Source: Dromaius novaehollandiae (Eukaryota; Chordata; Aves; Casuariiformes; Dromaiidae). Taken from it: DNA of 64,000 bases. The position numbers and the translations under genes are program-made. Shown piece after piece: positions 1-13,900 of the stretch (positions are counted from its first letter, which is position 1; every line of letters starts with the position of its first letter). The notes beneath the pieces are model-generated. The model had not been told where the DNA came from. It did not search any database and worked only from the letters and a program-made list of their open reading frames with translations. The stretch spans positions 69,821,601 through 69,885,600 of the forward strand of contig NC_088102.1 in NCBI RefSeq assembly GCF_036370855.1, read 5' to 3'.

Positions 1-2020
1 TTTCTCTAGGAGGTAAAAGTAAATCTTTTAACCAATGACTTTTTTTTTCTTTTTCTTTTAAGGTTTTAAGGCTAGTCTGGTCTTGCATTCCTGTGGTCAA
101 TACAGATTGTCTGTTTTGCGAAATTTGTCATCTTAACCAAAATAATCTTTAACCAAGATACCCTTTCTCCTGCACGCTGGTTAGATGAGACTCGGAACGA
201 AGGAAGCAGTTCTGCAGTCGTCAACAGCCCTGGTGATGGCCAGTTCCTTTCCTCTGGATTTCTCCAGGATAGAAAACGTAGTGTGCAAACGGAAGAGCCA
301 TGCTTCGGTTTATCTACGACACCTTTCAGGTTTCCTGTTGTACGGAAGCAAAAAATGGCTGAAAATTTATTTTCTCTCGGCCAGATTACCCTTGCTAGCA
401 ATGCTTAATATAAATGGACCCTGCAGCAGCCACGCGATGGATGCCTTGCTGTAGGGATTTACGCCATGGCGAGGATTAAGGTGAGGTTACAGTCTGGGGA
501 AGAAAACCAGAGGGTCTGGACTTATTTATGGTGCTGCGCACAGCCTGGAGCAGGTCATCCATCATCCTGTTGTATTAGAGAGGTTGGACCAAATTACCCA
601 GAGGAACAGGAGGCTTTTTAGGCTTTCCTATGGCACGTGGCAGGGTTCTGCTGTTCTTCCGCGAGCTGCTCTCTGCAGCTGGGCCTCCCGACCCGTGCAG
701 ATGTGCAGGGTCCTCACCTCTGGCGGTGGCCGCCGGCTGACGGGACAGCCGGTCGCAGGAAGGCCTTTGTTTGACGCAGGTATTGCACAAAAGGAATACC
801 GCTTTCTGCGTGCCACACTTACCATTCCTGCTCCTCCAGGGCCTCCATTCCAGATGTGTTAGGGTATCTCTTAAAACTGGAGGAGGCAAGTATTTTCTTC
901 TAGCTCAGGGAAAGCTTGCTTGGCTGTTTGACTGGATCTTTGTATTCTTGCACTCCCCACAGCTTACAGATTCTTTAATGTGTTAGCTGGGAAGTCTCTG
1001 TTACATCATTTTCCTAGTGGAATTTGAGTATGTTCCCAGGAGCAAACCTGGGCTCACGTGGAAGGATGTCTAATTCCAACCCCACCAGTCCAGATCTTTC
1101 AGGAAATCACCCCAGCTGTTCATTTCCACTGCAGGGCAGATCAAGGGGTTTGGCTGATTCAGCACAGCGTAGCTCTGGCTCCAGGTGGGTAACAAATTGC
1201 ATCTGGATCTGCTATGAAGAGGTTGAGGTGGTCAAACGTTCTCCAAAAGCCTGGGTGACCTGCGGCTGTGCTGGGGAAGCTCCTGATCCCAAGCCGTGTA
1301 GCCATCCGGATCTCTTTCCATGCTTCCACAGGGCTCTACCACCAGCCTCAAAGCAACTCGCAGTGATGTGCCACCAAATGGAGCAGTGGCAATGCTGTCC
1401 ACGCTACAGAAAGCGGCCAGGCTGCCCACGCAGACTCACAGCAAGAAGCAAGTTCTTCACGAGAAACTAGTGCTTTTGGGGACGTGCAGTCAGCAGGTAT
1501 GTCTGCCTTTCACCCCCCTCTCCCCCGAGGGGTTTGTATGCAGATGTCCTCTCCTTCCAGGCAGAGCATGCTGCTGCGGCGCAGCAGGAGGGAGGGATGG
1601 TGCTCGAGCGCACATGCTCTACAGACTCGGCAAGAGGGACCCACACGGCCTCACCAGGCAGGGCCTGATGTCCCAGTGGGTTGTCCATGTGCTAACGTTG
1701 CGGAGAGCACCAGTTACCACAACCTGTCTTGGAAGAGTCCAGGTTGCTGCTGGAATCTATTGAGAAAGCACAGATGGGAAAAGCGCTGAGGTGGTGTGTG
1801 CACGGCGGCAGTGATTTTCTGGTTTTAGACAGCCAGGTCCCTGGCTATACATAAGGCTGGAGACAAAGCTAGAGCTTGGGAAACGAAGGCTTGATGAGCC
1901 AGGCTTATTGCTGGCCTCTGAATACATTGCAGAAGTGGGATGAGGTGAATAACTGCATGGGCAATGCCAACAGTGCAGCGTTTGATGGAGGGACTGATCA
2001 GTTGGCAAAGACCGTAGCTA
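1..2020. other. Intergenic flank, no gene seen
   Basis: Mixed-composition sequence without a supportable gene. Several open frames of 60-150 codons overlap on both strands here (for example 1024-1470 and 1320-1763), but they have no recognisable domain, they overlap each other, and their composition follows the local GC content. In other vertebrates LRP5 lies upstream of PPP6R3 in the same orientation (established knowledge of human 11q13). I looked for its LDL-receptor class A repeats and its proline/serine-rich cytoplasmic tail in this flank and did not find them. Confidence 0.5.
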
Positions 2021-2660
2021 GCTGAGGATTAGGACAAGCAACTTGGGTCTGCCCCGTTTGCGTTTTTGATGGATTCTTCACGGAGCACAAGAACTGGAAG
2101 AGGGTTGGCAGGAGTTAGGATATGGTCTTAAGTTTCCTCTTATAATAGTGATTGGTCTCCTATCTGTAACTAAGAGGAATGTCAGGCTTGAGGCTAGGGT
2201 TAGCTTGGTGTCCGTCACGTAGAGCTTGGCCTGCTTGGTCTATTTAATTCAGACAAGGCTGCGGTTAGGCTTAGGCTGGTATTCAGGTTAGCGTTGGAGA
2301 ACTGGAATCTAATGCTCCAAAAGCCCAAGTTATTGGTTTGATTTCTGCAAGACTTGCAGAGATAAGCAGTGGACTGGGATTGATTAGGGCAAATTACCTA
2401 CCTCCTCAGCATTGCAGGAACTGGCTTCTGGGCTGTAATTGATGACTGGGATAGGGTTTGGGATAAGAAGCCTGGAAATTAGTTGTTTTTTGTGCAGCCA
2501 ACAAGGAAATGCCTAGAATCCCTGGGACTCAGGCACTGTGAAGAGACGGACAGATTTGGGGGACAAAAGCCTCACAGGGACTGGAATTCATTGCAGTAAC
2601 TTCAGTGAGATGTAGGATTGTAATTAAGGTTTGGGGAAGGGACACTTGAAGAGTCAGGCG
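2021..2660. repeat. Degenerate TTAGG/CTGGGA-rich stretch
   Basis: Short motifs such as TTAGG, TTAGGC, GGGTTAG, GATTAGG and ACTGGGAT recur irregularly through this stretch, for example near 2190-2200, 2265-2275, 2285-2300, 2375-2390 and 2445-2465. No clean period can be read by eye. It could be a decayed minisatellite or diverged interstitial telomere-like DNA, or only a compositional bias. No coding frame is supported. Confidence 0.25.
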
Positions 2661-3856
2661 TAGGAGAGGCCAAACTAGGGAGAGGGCTGGTGTCGATGGG
2701 GCAGCATCTCCCCTTCCAGCTTTCCTAATGGGTTTTCTCCTCTGGCTGAAGGAGATGAGTGATAGTCATTTTAAAAAAAATTTCACTTCCTTCATGTGTC
2801 ATACAAACTTGCCTGAAATGCTTTAATTCGCTTCTTTTGAAGATGGATTAGTATTTTTTTTTTTAATTAGAGTTACATGTTCTCTCCCACATTCTTATGT
2901 CATTCTCTTTTCATTTTAGGAATCAGTCTAATTCTGTTTCACAAGATTTACAACTAGACAGGATTATCATGTGATACTTTTTCTGCGGGAACTACTGGGA
3001 AGATATTCTGTCGTCTGCTATGTAAGAGATCAGACAATTCATATTTCCCTGCTACACGAGTGAACAAAAACATAGAGACAGTTGATTCTGGTGCCATCTT
3101 CCAAAAATCAGGAACTCTTAGGTGTCTAGAAACATTGAAGTCCTCTGTATTACCAACAACATGTCCCATTCAAGTGGATTAATTTAGTTACTATCAGCTT
3201 AAATTGTATAGGATAGCAGACCTCTTACCTTATTGGTCCCCCTTCTGTCTACAGGGCCAGTGCCTCTGTCTGTAATGTTTACACAAATGTAAGCGAAGTG
3301 GTGTTGAAACTCTCCATGTCTGGCAAGCTTTGATGAGGATAACACTGAGTTCTCAGTATTAAACAACACCTGTTTTCTGAAGGTCTCCGTACATCTGTAA
3401 ATTCATAGAAAGTAGATTTAGGGTTTATCAGGAATAATTAGTTCTGTTGGCATGTAACTATGTAGCAAGGGAGAACTGACTTTGCGGAACAATGACAGGA
3501 AGAAAAATCAAAAAGGATGAGGAAAGACCACCGCTGTCCGTGAGACAGGTTCCTTAAAGACAAGTCAGATAAGTCAACAGGCTGGAGAGAGGAGGCAAGC
3601 CCCCATCTGAGATCAAAGCCTGCAGTTATGGGAGAACCGTTCTGCTAAAGCAGATGGAACTTCTCCCATTTCAAAGACTTGGATCACATGGCCAAAATAT
3701 TTTATTTAAATCTGGTTACAAGCATTTAACGTTTTAGAGGATAACGTCAGCCAGTTGCATCTATTTAGGTAGTGAGTTTCTTAGCAGACTGATGTCTTCT
3801 TCCTCATCAGTGAAAGATCATTCCACAAGTTAACTATGCGTTTGTAGAAAAAAAAC

Positions 3857-3873
3857 CACACACACACACACAC
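3857..3873. repeat. Short (CA)n microsatellite
   Basis: About eight uninterrupted CA units follow an A-rich run and end in CGCG. It is short but likely variable in length between individuals. Confidence 0.85.
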
Positions 3874-4234
3874 GCGTATCCTCTCATGAGGCAGTAGTTC
3901 CAATAACAAATGACATATCTTGTAAAGTTATATGGCCCTGAGTGTCAGCAGTCTTGAAGTTGCAAAGAAATTTAAAATGAGAGTCTGGCTTTGGATATCA
4001 AAAATCTGCAGCATCCTAGGATATTAAACGCCTGATGGGAGATAGGAAAGTTACTTAAAAGGCTGGGGAGGAGATGAAATGTGAGCAGGAAAGAACAGTG
4101 ATGTATTAAAAAAATCAAGTTATAGGGGTCACAAGTACAAAAATAATCTAGGCCAGTAATCCCCAGCCAAGAGCCCATAGGAGCTACCAAATGTGGTAGC
4201 TCAGCAGGCGTGGGGCTGGCCTGGGCCACATACA

Positions 4235-4335
4235 GGTACGGAGAAGTTCACTGATTTGCCCCAGAGGAGGTAAAACGAAGAATTGGGAACAGAATCCAAT
4301 TTCCAGGGGCCTGATGCAGTAACCGGATCATTTCC
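4235..4335 (+). mobile_element. Possible ancient SINE-like fragment
   Basis: The order of motifs (TTTGCCCCAGAG, then GAATTGGGAACAGAATCCAA, then GTAACCGGATCAT) resembles a widespread amniote interspersed repeat in which a 'cttgcccaaggtcac' block is followed by 'gggaattgaaccca' and 'ctaaccactggaccat'. The match is from memory and diverged, so I give no family name. A repeat-library search would settle it. Confidence 0.3.
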
Positions 4336-6739
4336 CCTTTTGCTTAAAGGTTGTATCATCCCTGTGAAAAAGGACAATTTCACATTGGCACGGCCAGTGT
4401 CCACTGGTGGGGCTTAGAGAAGTTTCCCCCCATAAGTGGCTCCAGGTGGTCTTCGATGAAACTTCCCATTGGGCTTTCGGTCCAGCACAGGGCCGAGGGA
4501 GGAAATTAGTCGGCTGTATGAAGCTCCTAATAGATGTTAATGTGTGACAGTGGGAGTCTTACTTGAATTTATCAGCACATTCTGTAAATCTTTATAAACA
4601 TCACAGGACACGGGAGGTTCAAGACACGTCACCCTTTCAAGTCCCAGCTGTAGCGGGATGTGGATCCTCAAAGGTCATTGCGTGGCTGCTGTCCCGACTG
4701 GCTGAGGCTCCCTGTGGCATCTGCTGACGGTTTGTTTTCCCCGCTAAACGTGGCTAATTGGAACGGAGAGTTTCCTCCTCCCCCTCTTCTTGGGGAAGCG
4801 TAGGAGTGGTGCTTCACTGTTTCATTTCAGCTTTTCCTCTTTGCTGCTCTTGTGCTCTGCAATCGCAGTGGCCAAGGCCAGCCAAGCCCTCTGCTCCCCA
4901 CCTGGCTGCTTGGTCACCCAACAACAACAAAAGGACTTAACGCAGTTTAATTTCTCCTGACAGCCCGGTGCGGTGTCACCTCAGCTTACCGCAAGCCAGG
5001 GGCACATTTCGGAGAGCGCAGCCTGGTCTTTGAGCCTTCATCCTTCCAGTAGTGCTTGGTAGCACGGCGAGCCGGGAGAGCTTGCAGCTTTTCTTGTTTT
5101 GCCATCGATCTGTGACTTGACTTCACTTGTGTTTCTGCTGCCCTCTTCCCTGCCTCCATCCTGGAGATGGAGCAGGCTGCCTCTGCCCATGCGCAGAGCC
5201 TGGTCCTGGGGACCTTCCTTGCTAAGGACCTTCCAGAACAGCCGCCGGCCTTTCTCCCACACAGCCCTGCGGCCGTGCCCCCGGGATGCAGAGGGCAGGC
5301 ATCCGGCCGGCACGGCACGGCACAGCACGGACGTGAGGACTCACCGGCCTGAGCTTTCCCAGCAGAAGCGGCAGAGAGGTGATTGGTGGCGGTGCCTCTG
5401 CTGGGGAGGTGCCAGCGCTTCAGGTGGCTCCTATAAAAGCCAAGTGCAATGACCGAAGATTATCTGACCTTGAAGGTTTCAGGTTCAGAAATACCAGGAA
5501 TAAAGGGCCCTGCCTGCAATACAGCAGACGATTACTCACTTCTCGCCTCGCCTCTCCCTTTGGGCTGGTAGGCTGACTTGGGCATTTGCGCACGCTAAGG
5601 CAGGAACTGCAAATACAGAGCTCTTGCCGCTGACTCGTCTCCTATCCTGAGTCTTTCTTGCAGTACTACTGAGTATTTTTTTCTTGCTGTTTCACCAGAT
5701 CTTGTGTTTAGAGGGAGGCATCCAGATTTAAAAAAAGTCCCCTACTTCAGAGGTTAGCACTAGGCAGAGCCACGAGGTCGCAGTCATCTGCCGCGAAGCG
5801 CTCCCGCACCTCCTCGCTCGCAGCACGTCCTTTCGGAAACGGCAGAATAAAGCCCTAACGCAGAAGCAATTACAAGGCAACAAACTTTTTGTTGCTTATT
5901 GCTAGTTTTCCTCAGCCCTAGACATAACAGCAAAAGCCCTTTTTCACTGATGCAAGCAGGCTCTCTGCCAGGCAGTTTTGCCTCCACAGCTACGGCAACG
6001 GTTCATTTGATTCCTTATCTAGGCTTAATACCATGGGATCAGCGTGGTCTTGTATTAAAACTAAGTCCGTCCATCTCCTGCATTTTCTTCGTCAGAGGGA
6101 TACGTGGAAGGTATAAAAATCCAGAGGTGAGGACAGGAAAAGGCAAACGCTCGCAACGATCAAAGGATCTTTTGGGAAAAGAGGATGCCCAAATATCTCT
6201 TGTCTGCAGAGACACCTGCACGGGGAGGCATGGGGGGGACTTAGCATTGCAAGGGGGGAATAGCACAGGTTAAAGGGTGTCCTCAGCATGGTTTTTCCCC
6301 CCCTCTCTGCTCCCTGCCACTGTAGGGTGAGTGCCGGCCCTTTGGGCTACTCTTGCTTGCAGCCTGGGTGCTGCCTGCCTGCAGCTGGAAGTCATTTCCC
6401 TCCTGCACTGCGATCCGCGCCAAGGCAGATGCCCAGGAAGAAAGTACACACTTACTTCCCTCACCTCTGCTGTCCAGAGGGCTGGGATTGGAGTCTGCAT
6501 TTGAAGCCTTTGCTTTTCTAATTAATGGGATAATTGAAGACCTGCTCCTGCTTGCACAGGAAAGCAGAAGCTTGAAAGGTCTGCAGACTCCCTCGTACCC
6601 TGAATACGAGGGGTTTGGCGAAACAGCACCCAGCTCCGCAAGTGAGATCACATGGGTAACTGGAGCCCAGTGTCTGCTCCCAGCTCCTACGTTTATTTCC
6701 TTCTGTACGTTGTACGGCTGACTCTGTCCATGGCAATGT

Positions 6740-7960
6740 GAATTTATAACCCCGGCCTCAGACTGGCCACGCTCGTGAAAAACGAGCAAGAGGGCACCTC
6801 TGCTGCGCTGTTTCTTCCCCAAACTCTGTGCCTGCTCCCGGGCCGCCGGCAGCAGCAGCACGGAGCTTTCCTGGTCCAAACATGCCACCTGCCGTTTGCC
6901 AGAAGGGAGACGACGTTGCGCAGGCGACAAGGCCGGTGCAGGAATTCACCAAGCGAGAAGCACGTTTGCGTTGCCAAAGCGGCACCGGTGCGAGTCTGCT
7001 CTCAGGCTGGTGGAGGACCAGCCCTGCCACCCCACGCCCCAGCCCTGCCAATCCCACGTCCCGCGGGAGCAAGGCCAGAGCCTGATGAGCCCGGGTTAGC
7101 CAGAGCGGAGGCACGTCTCCGGCAAACCACAGCGCAAGTAAAGATCCCTCTGCCACGTCCTGCCGAGGAGGGTTTCTCCCGCGGGGCAGGGACGGGAGCA
7201 GCTGGTGCTAAGGTGGTAGCGGGTTGCAAGTCAACACTTGGAGCTGTTTTGTAAGAGCAGTGGTGACAGAGAAGGTCCCCAGGAGGAAGCAAAAGGAAAA
7301 AGAGGAAAGGAGAGCCTTTAGGAGGGGGAATATGGGATTCTTCCCCCTCTCTCAGCTCCAGGCCCAGGCCCTCAGCCTGGCGTGGGATCGTCTCCAGCTT
7401 CGGGGCCTCGCCTGAACCACCAGACCCTTTCCTGCAGTCCCAGCCTCTGCTGCGGAAGGGGCCGTACCCAGCTCCCCAAGGAGAGCAGGGCAGAGGCTCT
7501 GCAAAGCAGGAGGGGGGGCCCAGGCCGGGCCCTGGGACGTTGCTCCCCAAGCAGGGCCCACTGGAGCCCGGGCCGGCTTCGGCGGTGGGATCGGGGTGCC
7601 CTCCGGTGGCAAACGGGCCGAATAGCCCCCTCTTTTCAGCTTCTCGTGGGTGCCCCCCCTTCGGCATCGCCACCTCCATTGGCTCGGGGAAGGTGTCCCA
7701 CGGCCTAAGGCACTCGGCCGCGGAGACGCTGCGGGTGCCTGGGCAGAGGCGGGGAGGAAAGGGTTAAGGGAGGGAGGGAGGGACAGGCCACAGTGAGCAG
7801 ATGTCCAGGGCTAAAAAGTAGGTCACCTATTTCAGCCCGGGGGGGATTTGAAAATTGACACTCCATCAGGGCGCAAGCGGAGCCAAGTAACACAGCGAGG
7901 GGCAAAGCGGGGCGGCGGCGGCATGGCAGAAATCCCCCGCGGACGAACCCGCTGTATGCA
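6740..7960. promoter_or_regulatory. GC-rich block, possible regulatory element
   Basis: This stretch is clearly richer in G+C than its surroundings and holds scattered CpGs, including a GGCGGCGGC run near 7913-7921. Long overlapping open frames on both strands (for example 7002-7679 on the - strand) are what GC-rich DNA gives by chance, and they show no domain. It could be a small CpG island, an enhancer or a promoter of an unannotated transcript. No splice donor or start codon singles out a gene. Confidence 0.25.
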
Positions 7961-10900
7961 GCTATTAGACTATCTGGCTAAAAAGAAAAAAAGAAAAACT
8001 GTATTTTTACCTGCATATACATCTATATGTTCACTGGGAGGAGGAGGCTAATGTTTAAAAAAGAGAGAAAAAAAAAAAAAATTCACCACCACCCCCAAAA
8101 CCTATGAACATGAGAAAGGCAGAACTTCTCTTACTGCCAGATGTGGTTTAAGCCCAGGTTTCTCACAGTGGCTTTAGGCCTGTCCTTTAGGCCTGGCTTC
8201 TCAAGGAACCTGAAATGCTGAAGTAGACACCTTTTTTTTTTTTTTTTTCTTTTTTCCTTTTTTTGTATCATATTGCAGTTATCAGGCACCCTCAGAGCTT
8301 CCCAGCGCAGGATCTTTTAAGCCCAGCCTGTAACCTCCTATCCATGGACATCCTCCCATCTCTCTTATGCCAACAGCATTAGTCTTGGGAAAGAAACTCT
8401 CAGATGGAGCCCACAAACCCGAAAGATTAAAATAGCTAGCTCAAGCTTAGATTGGATTAAAAAAAAAAATCACATTTGCTACCAGCCAAGTCCTTAGCGA
8501 GGCTGGTTGAGTTTGGAGGTACTTGTTCACGAAATTCTCGAACAAGGGCTGGAGAACTGCCGCCCACGGGCCTTTTCTCTTTCCCCCTGGTTGAACAAGG
8601 TGGCACAACACAGAGCTCAACTCTGGTTTTAGCACTGCAGCGTTTAAACCTGACACAAGTTTCCATCTTGACCACAGATCTTAGTTGGGGGGATGCTGTT
8701 CCCTTTTCTGCAGTGGACTACAAGGAGAAAGAAAAAGGAGGGGAAGGCCTGCAGTGAGAATAGCTTGCAGCTGCCGTGCCTGACCTACACCGGACCAGAG
8801 GGCTGTTCCCGGTGCTTGCCTGGGTGGTGCAGGCTGTTTCCATCAGCCCTTTCAGTCCTGCGCGACGGTTTCACCGAAACGTGAACTCGGCGGTTACCAG
8901 GCAGCTGTATCCCGGCTGGGAAGGGACACGCGATACGCAGACCTCGCACGCTCCGAAAGCACCTTCGTTTTCCTCGGAGAGCTACCAGGAAAGCAGTTTC
9001 TCCACCTTGTTTTTCCTCCGTGCTCATGTAATCAGCTTAGCTATTAAAAGATAACAAGGGTTTAGGACTAGCGTTAGCCCAGAGCCGTCACGTGGTTGTG
9101 CTGGTAATTAGCACCGCTGCTGAACTCACAGCGGGTTTTTTTTCGGATAGGTAACTACATAACGAAGACAGGACCTACCCCACGTGCAAAGGGGCTAACG
9201 AAGGTGCTCCCTCCCTGCTTCTGCACCTAATTATTTGCTTAGCAGCTTTCTCCCCTTTTTCCTCTGTGATATTACAATCTCTATCCAAAGCATTTAACTG
9301 CTGGAAATGGGATTAAGCCGCTTCAGCCAAAACTGCAGTCCTCCTGCTCAGCCGCTCTGCAAGCTTTAAGGTATCAGAAGTCCCTGGGAGGGTGCAGAGA
9401 GGGCCGAGCAGCTCGTGTCTAAATGATGAGGCAGAAACCGTGTCTTGCCGGTCCCCGGGAGCCGGGGTTGGTCGGCAGCCCGAGTCCTAGGCGTGCGGCC
9501 AGGCCACCGGGCTCTTCATGACTCCCAGTCCTTGGCTACGTTTTCTTCTGAAAAAAGAAAACCGGGGTCCTGCTGACCTCGTGGTGGGACGGTAGGTCTG
9601 GAGAAGGGTGACGCAGAGAGGCTGGAGCACTGCTGTAGCCCGGTCACCGAGGGGAGCTTCTCTGTCTGCTCTGAGGGCTGCTGCTGCATTTGTCTGGTGA
9701 ATGCTTAATGGATATTTAATTAACTTCTGCTCGCTGTCGTTCCTAGCACAACTTGGGTCTCAGTCGCAAAGGTCAGAGACACTCGTAGATTGCTGCAAAG
9801 CATCAAAGGACAGAGAAAACTATAACCTCGGGGTGGGGGTGACATATACATGTGCTAGGAAGTGCCATATCAGTGTCAGGCAAGCAGTTGCAACAAATTC
9901 AGATGAAGTCACGTGAATAACTTACTAAAAGGCTGCGTCCTGCTCTCCACGCAGTATATCCGTGCTTTGTTTGTTGCTCTGCAAATTTTCATTGCTGTCA
10001 CACGTTAGATTCGGGATTTACAGGAGGCGTCACGAGGGAAACTGGAAAATTTTGGCAGTTGCAGATGTGCATAGAGGGATTTTGGCATCTAGAGAAGGCA
10101 ACAAACATCTCCAGGAAGGCTCTAACCAGACCCTTAATTTTATCACCCGTCTTCTCAACAACCTGCATCTGCTGCTTGTAGCTCGATATGTGCACGAACA
10201 GCTGCTGGACAGAAGCAGGCTACTTCATGTTTGTTCCTTCGATATAAGAGAAACGTGTATTTTCCGTGAACATCTGGATTTCTGCAGGGGTCCGTCTCAC
10301 TGCTGTGGCCCAGCTACCTTGTCAGAAAGCTGAAAGCAACGGAGCAAATCAACGGACAAGAACCAGCAGGCTGGACCTCACGCGGCAGCAAGAGAAGATG
10401 ACGACATCCCCTTGCTCCTGTAGTTGTCCCTCCACATGGGTAAATTAATCCGGAGTGAGCAAGGAGGATAAGTATCATTAGGACTATCAGGAAGCAGAAG
10501 GTAAGAGACGAAGCTTTACGCTGCACCTGGAGCTGCGGATCCAGAAGGGAAAAGCCATGTTTCCCCACTGAGATAACAGGTTTTCATGACTGCAACAAGA
10601 TGCACATCCTTAGTTCATTCTGTGGGTCGGCACGGGGGGGCAGAGCTCAGTCTATGCAGAGCAGGTTATAGGTGTATATATAATATATATATAATATATA
10701 TATGACTTGATTAGCTTTGCTGCTGATAGTACAACCTGTTTTTCATTAGGGTCTGATTTGGTATCTGATGCTAACAATCAGTGTAACGAGGCCTCCCCCT
10801 GTTCCCCGTATTTCCCATTAGCACTGCTAGAAGTATGTTGGATGGGCAGTACCAACCTCTCTATAATTAAGCCGTGCTGCCGCCTGCTCCCCGAAACGGC

Positions 10901-13900
10901 TCCTTCTGAGCAGCACCTGCGCAGGGCTCATGGCAACAAGCCCAGCTGGGCTAATTAGGGCTCTGCTCTGTGCCTTGCCCACACTGCTGACAAACCTTGC
11001 GAGCCTCTGGCAAGACAGGAGACCTGTCCTGCTGGGAGAGATGGGGCTTGTGCTTTGGGATTGCCATCCGGCAGGCTCTGCCCTTGCTCTGTTTGCTTTT
11101 TGCTCCCAGGTGACGTGTCACCACCACGAGTGCAGGACATGCGGGAGGACTCTGCCGCGCAGGGTCACACGGGAGAAAATGCGTGAGGAGGGACAAGGAT
11201 GACTAAAACTGATCCAAGGTGATGATCCCATGGTGATGGGAGGGGATGGTGAAAAGAGCCCAAGGCCCAGGTGAAAATCGAATGGGTCGGCGCAGAGGTC
11301 CTGTCCTCGTCCCCAGCAGCTTTGCCTTGGAAGTGCTAATAGGATCAGTGTTGGAAATGAGATTAGAAAACTGAATTTGAACATTTTGTTTCAACTAACC
11401 GGATTAGCTTGCGGGTTCGGCGCAGCCAAGCATCCACGCTCCCCCCAGCAACGTAACCATGAAGTCATTGTTCAGAAACGCTCCTCCCCTCCTCCGAAAG
11501 CTACTTAGTTTTTACAGTTTTAGTAAGATGTTGGACTAAATCTTAAGTCATTAAAATTCTTTAAGGGCGGGGGTTTCCTCCCCCTGACTAAGAGGGGGAC
11601 AAAGGCTTTTGTAAGGGGCTATGGTTAAATTAGAGGTGTTTGTGTCTCAGCTGACCTTATTCTACAGTTCAGCTGCTAATTTAGTGTTAAATTAACTCAT
11701 CTGGGAGACTTTTTTTTGGTGCAGAGCACCAAACTGCCATGCCCTTGCTAGGCCTGTGTCCTGGGTGTAACCTGCCCATGCCCAAAAGGGTTAACTGAAG
11801 TCAGATGAAGGCTGGTTTAGACTGCGGTTTTGTTTTATGCCTGAGGTGATCAAATGTCCAGATGCTGCCAGCAGGGAGGTTCAGCTGCAACCTCCAGCTG
11901 CGTGCTCCCACCGCCGTGCTGGTGCTTCCCGGCTCCTGCGGGGAATCCAGTCTGGGAGCTGGGCAAACTGGAAACGAGCCGCTGTTGGCAGGGTTCCTTG
12001 CTGGGCCACCCCTGCGAATGAATGCAAAGAGCGGGCGAGGGGCTGGTCGGGACAGGACACGGTAGCAGCTATGGGCCGAGGGCTTAACGGTGCACGGCGA
12101 GGAAGTGTGCTAGGGATGAGCAGATGGGGTGAAAGACAGTGACGGAGCAGGCTGATGATTTTTATATTTGCGTACTGCTGGGTGTTGGGGAAGCGGCTGA
12201 CTTGAATGATTAGAGGAATCCAGCAGAAGTGTTTTCCCCAATTGTACAGGAGCATTTTGAGATCTTCCTTGCAGACATGAAGTGCTTCTGCCTTGAGGTA
12301 GTGGCACGATAGTATTACCAACTTAAATGGGAACGGGAATACCACCTGGACAGTTGTGGTTTAAAAAATAATTAAAAAAAAATCAAGTTTTAGGATTTCA
12401 TTGACAGGACTCGTACAGACCTGTTACTTCTGAGCCATGATCCCTCCTTTGGATCCAGGGCACGTTCACTCGGGATATGGGACATGTCAACTGCAGCACG
12501 AGTTAGCACTACTCTCTTGCAAAGCCAAGCCTTGTGCTTAGGGAAGCTGTGCTGGGTGTAAGCTATCGACAGCTGTTCCACACTCAAACTCCTAATCCCC
12601 TCTCCAGATACTGCTTCTGGTGCTTGAGGTTATAACCTCATCATCCTTTTAACAACCCAGCTGCTTGTCCTGAGGATGCCATTTAACATCGCGCTCTCAT
12701 TATCCACTCCGGAGCCCACACACCAACCTCTTCTCCTGCCTATCCGCTCACCATTTCCAGCGCGAGGTGTTTCCTACAGACTGTCACTGACAACGCAACC
12801 AGCACTCCCAACGTACGCTTTAGATCGTGAAATCTCTCTGCTGTAGCCAGGAACTCGCTACTGGAACATGCAAGTGGCATGATGCAGACAAGAAACGGAC
12901 ACAGAAAAAGAAAAGAAAAAGAGACTGCTAGAATAAATGCGGAGCAAATGACAGACCTGGAGTGTTCTGTGGGCTGAGCACTGGCTGAAACCACAAGCAA
13001 AGAAACAGTGTCCCATTTCATGCTGATTGTTTGGAGGATAAACAACTTCCTACATTTTGCTAAGCAAATACCCTTGCATGAAAAAGAAAAAAAAAGGAGG
13101 CTCCGTGCTCAGAGACCTGACTGTCCAACTCCAGATCGACAAGCTGCCGAACAACGGCTGAACCAGATGCAGGTGGGCTACGCCGCTGCTCTTTTACCAC
13201 GTTTCTGACACGTTACGATCGCACACATCCGTCATTGCTGCAGGTCCGCTGACTTACTCAGGCAGAGTAGGGTGATCGTGTGTGTGAGCCAGCAGTCACC
13301 AATCTCTTCTTCTAATGGAAACCACCGGTCGGGCCCACGTCCTGGGCAGGGCTTCTCTCTGCAGCCCCTTTGTGGAAATGAGGACGTACCACCGTATTCT
13401 GAACAGTAATGTGAGCCAGGGTGGCTCCTAGTTGGGGGTAAATCATGCTGTGACTCAGTCCTTGGGGGAGCCAGTAATGGTCATGGAAAGCACAGGGAAC
13501 TTGCTAAAGCTTGGTCTACTGACAGGCCTAAGCGCACAGGCCAGGCCCCGACAGCCAGTTTGCAGCGCTTGCAATTCTGCTGGCTGCCTTTTCTCTATAA
13601 GCAAGCACCCTAACCTATCTTTCCAGATTCAATGTGATTTAAAAAGGCAGAGGAGCTCCAAGCTGCCTATATCCTATTTTAAAGCTCCTGGAGACCGGTG
13701 CAAAGTGGAAGATGTGGGCTCCTGATCTGCGGCTCAACAGTGTTTTGGGTCAGAATACAGTGCTCACTCCGAAAAGGGGGGTGCACGCAGGAAGACAAGC
13801 ACACAGCTTTACCTATTCCTTCCTTCCTGTGTCCACACAACGATTTGAAAATGTTTTATGCAGAGACAGGCTCCCGTCGAAACCCTAGACTTGAGCCCCC

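Larger units (their letters stand above)
2661..6739. other. Intergenic flank, no gene seen
   Basis: There is no coding sequence I can support. The stretch holds a short CA repeat, a possible old SINE-like fragment near 4.24 kb, and a moderately GC-rich patch at about 4.95-5.45 kb that includes a few tandem GGCAC units around 5308-5333. The open frames across the GC patch overlap in several frames and lack any domain. Confidence 0.45.

Noticed and set aside
1024-1763. Two overlapping forward frames of about 148 codons
   Set aside because: They overlap in different frames, have no domain or splice logic, and follow local GC composition.
7002-7679. 225-codon - strand frame rich in Gly and Pro
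   Set aside because: Typical by-product of GC-rich DNA; other long frames overlap it on the opposite strand.
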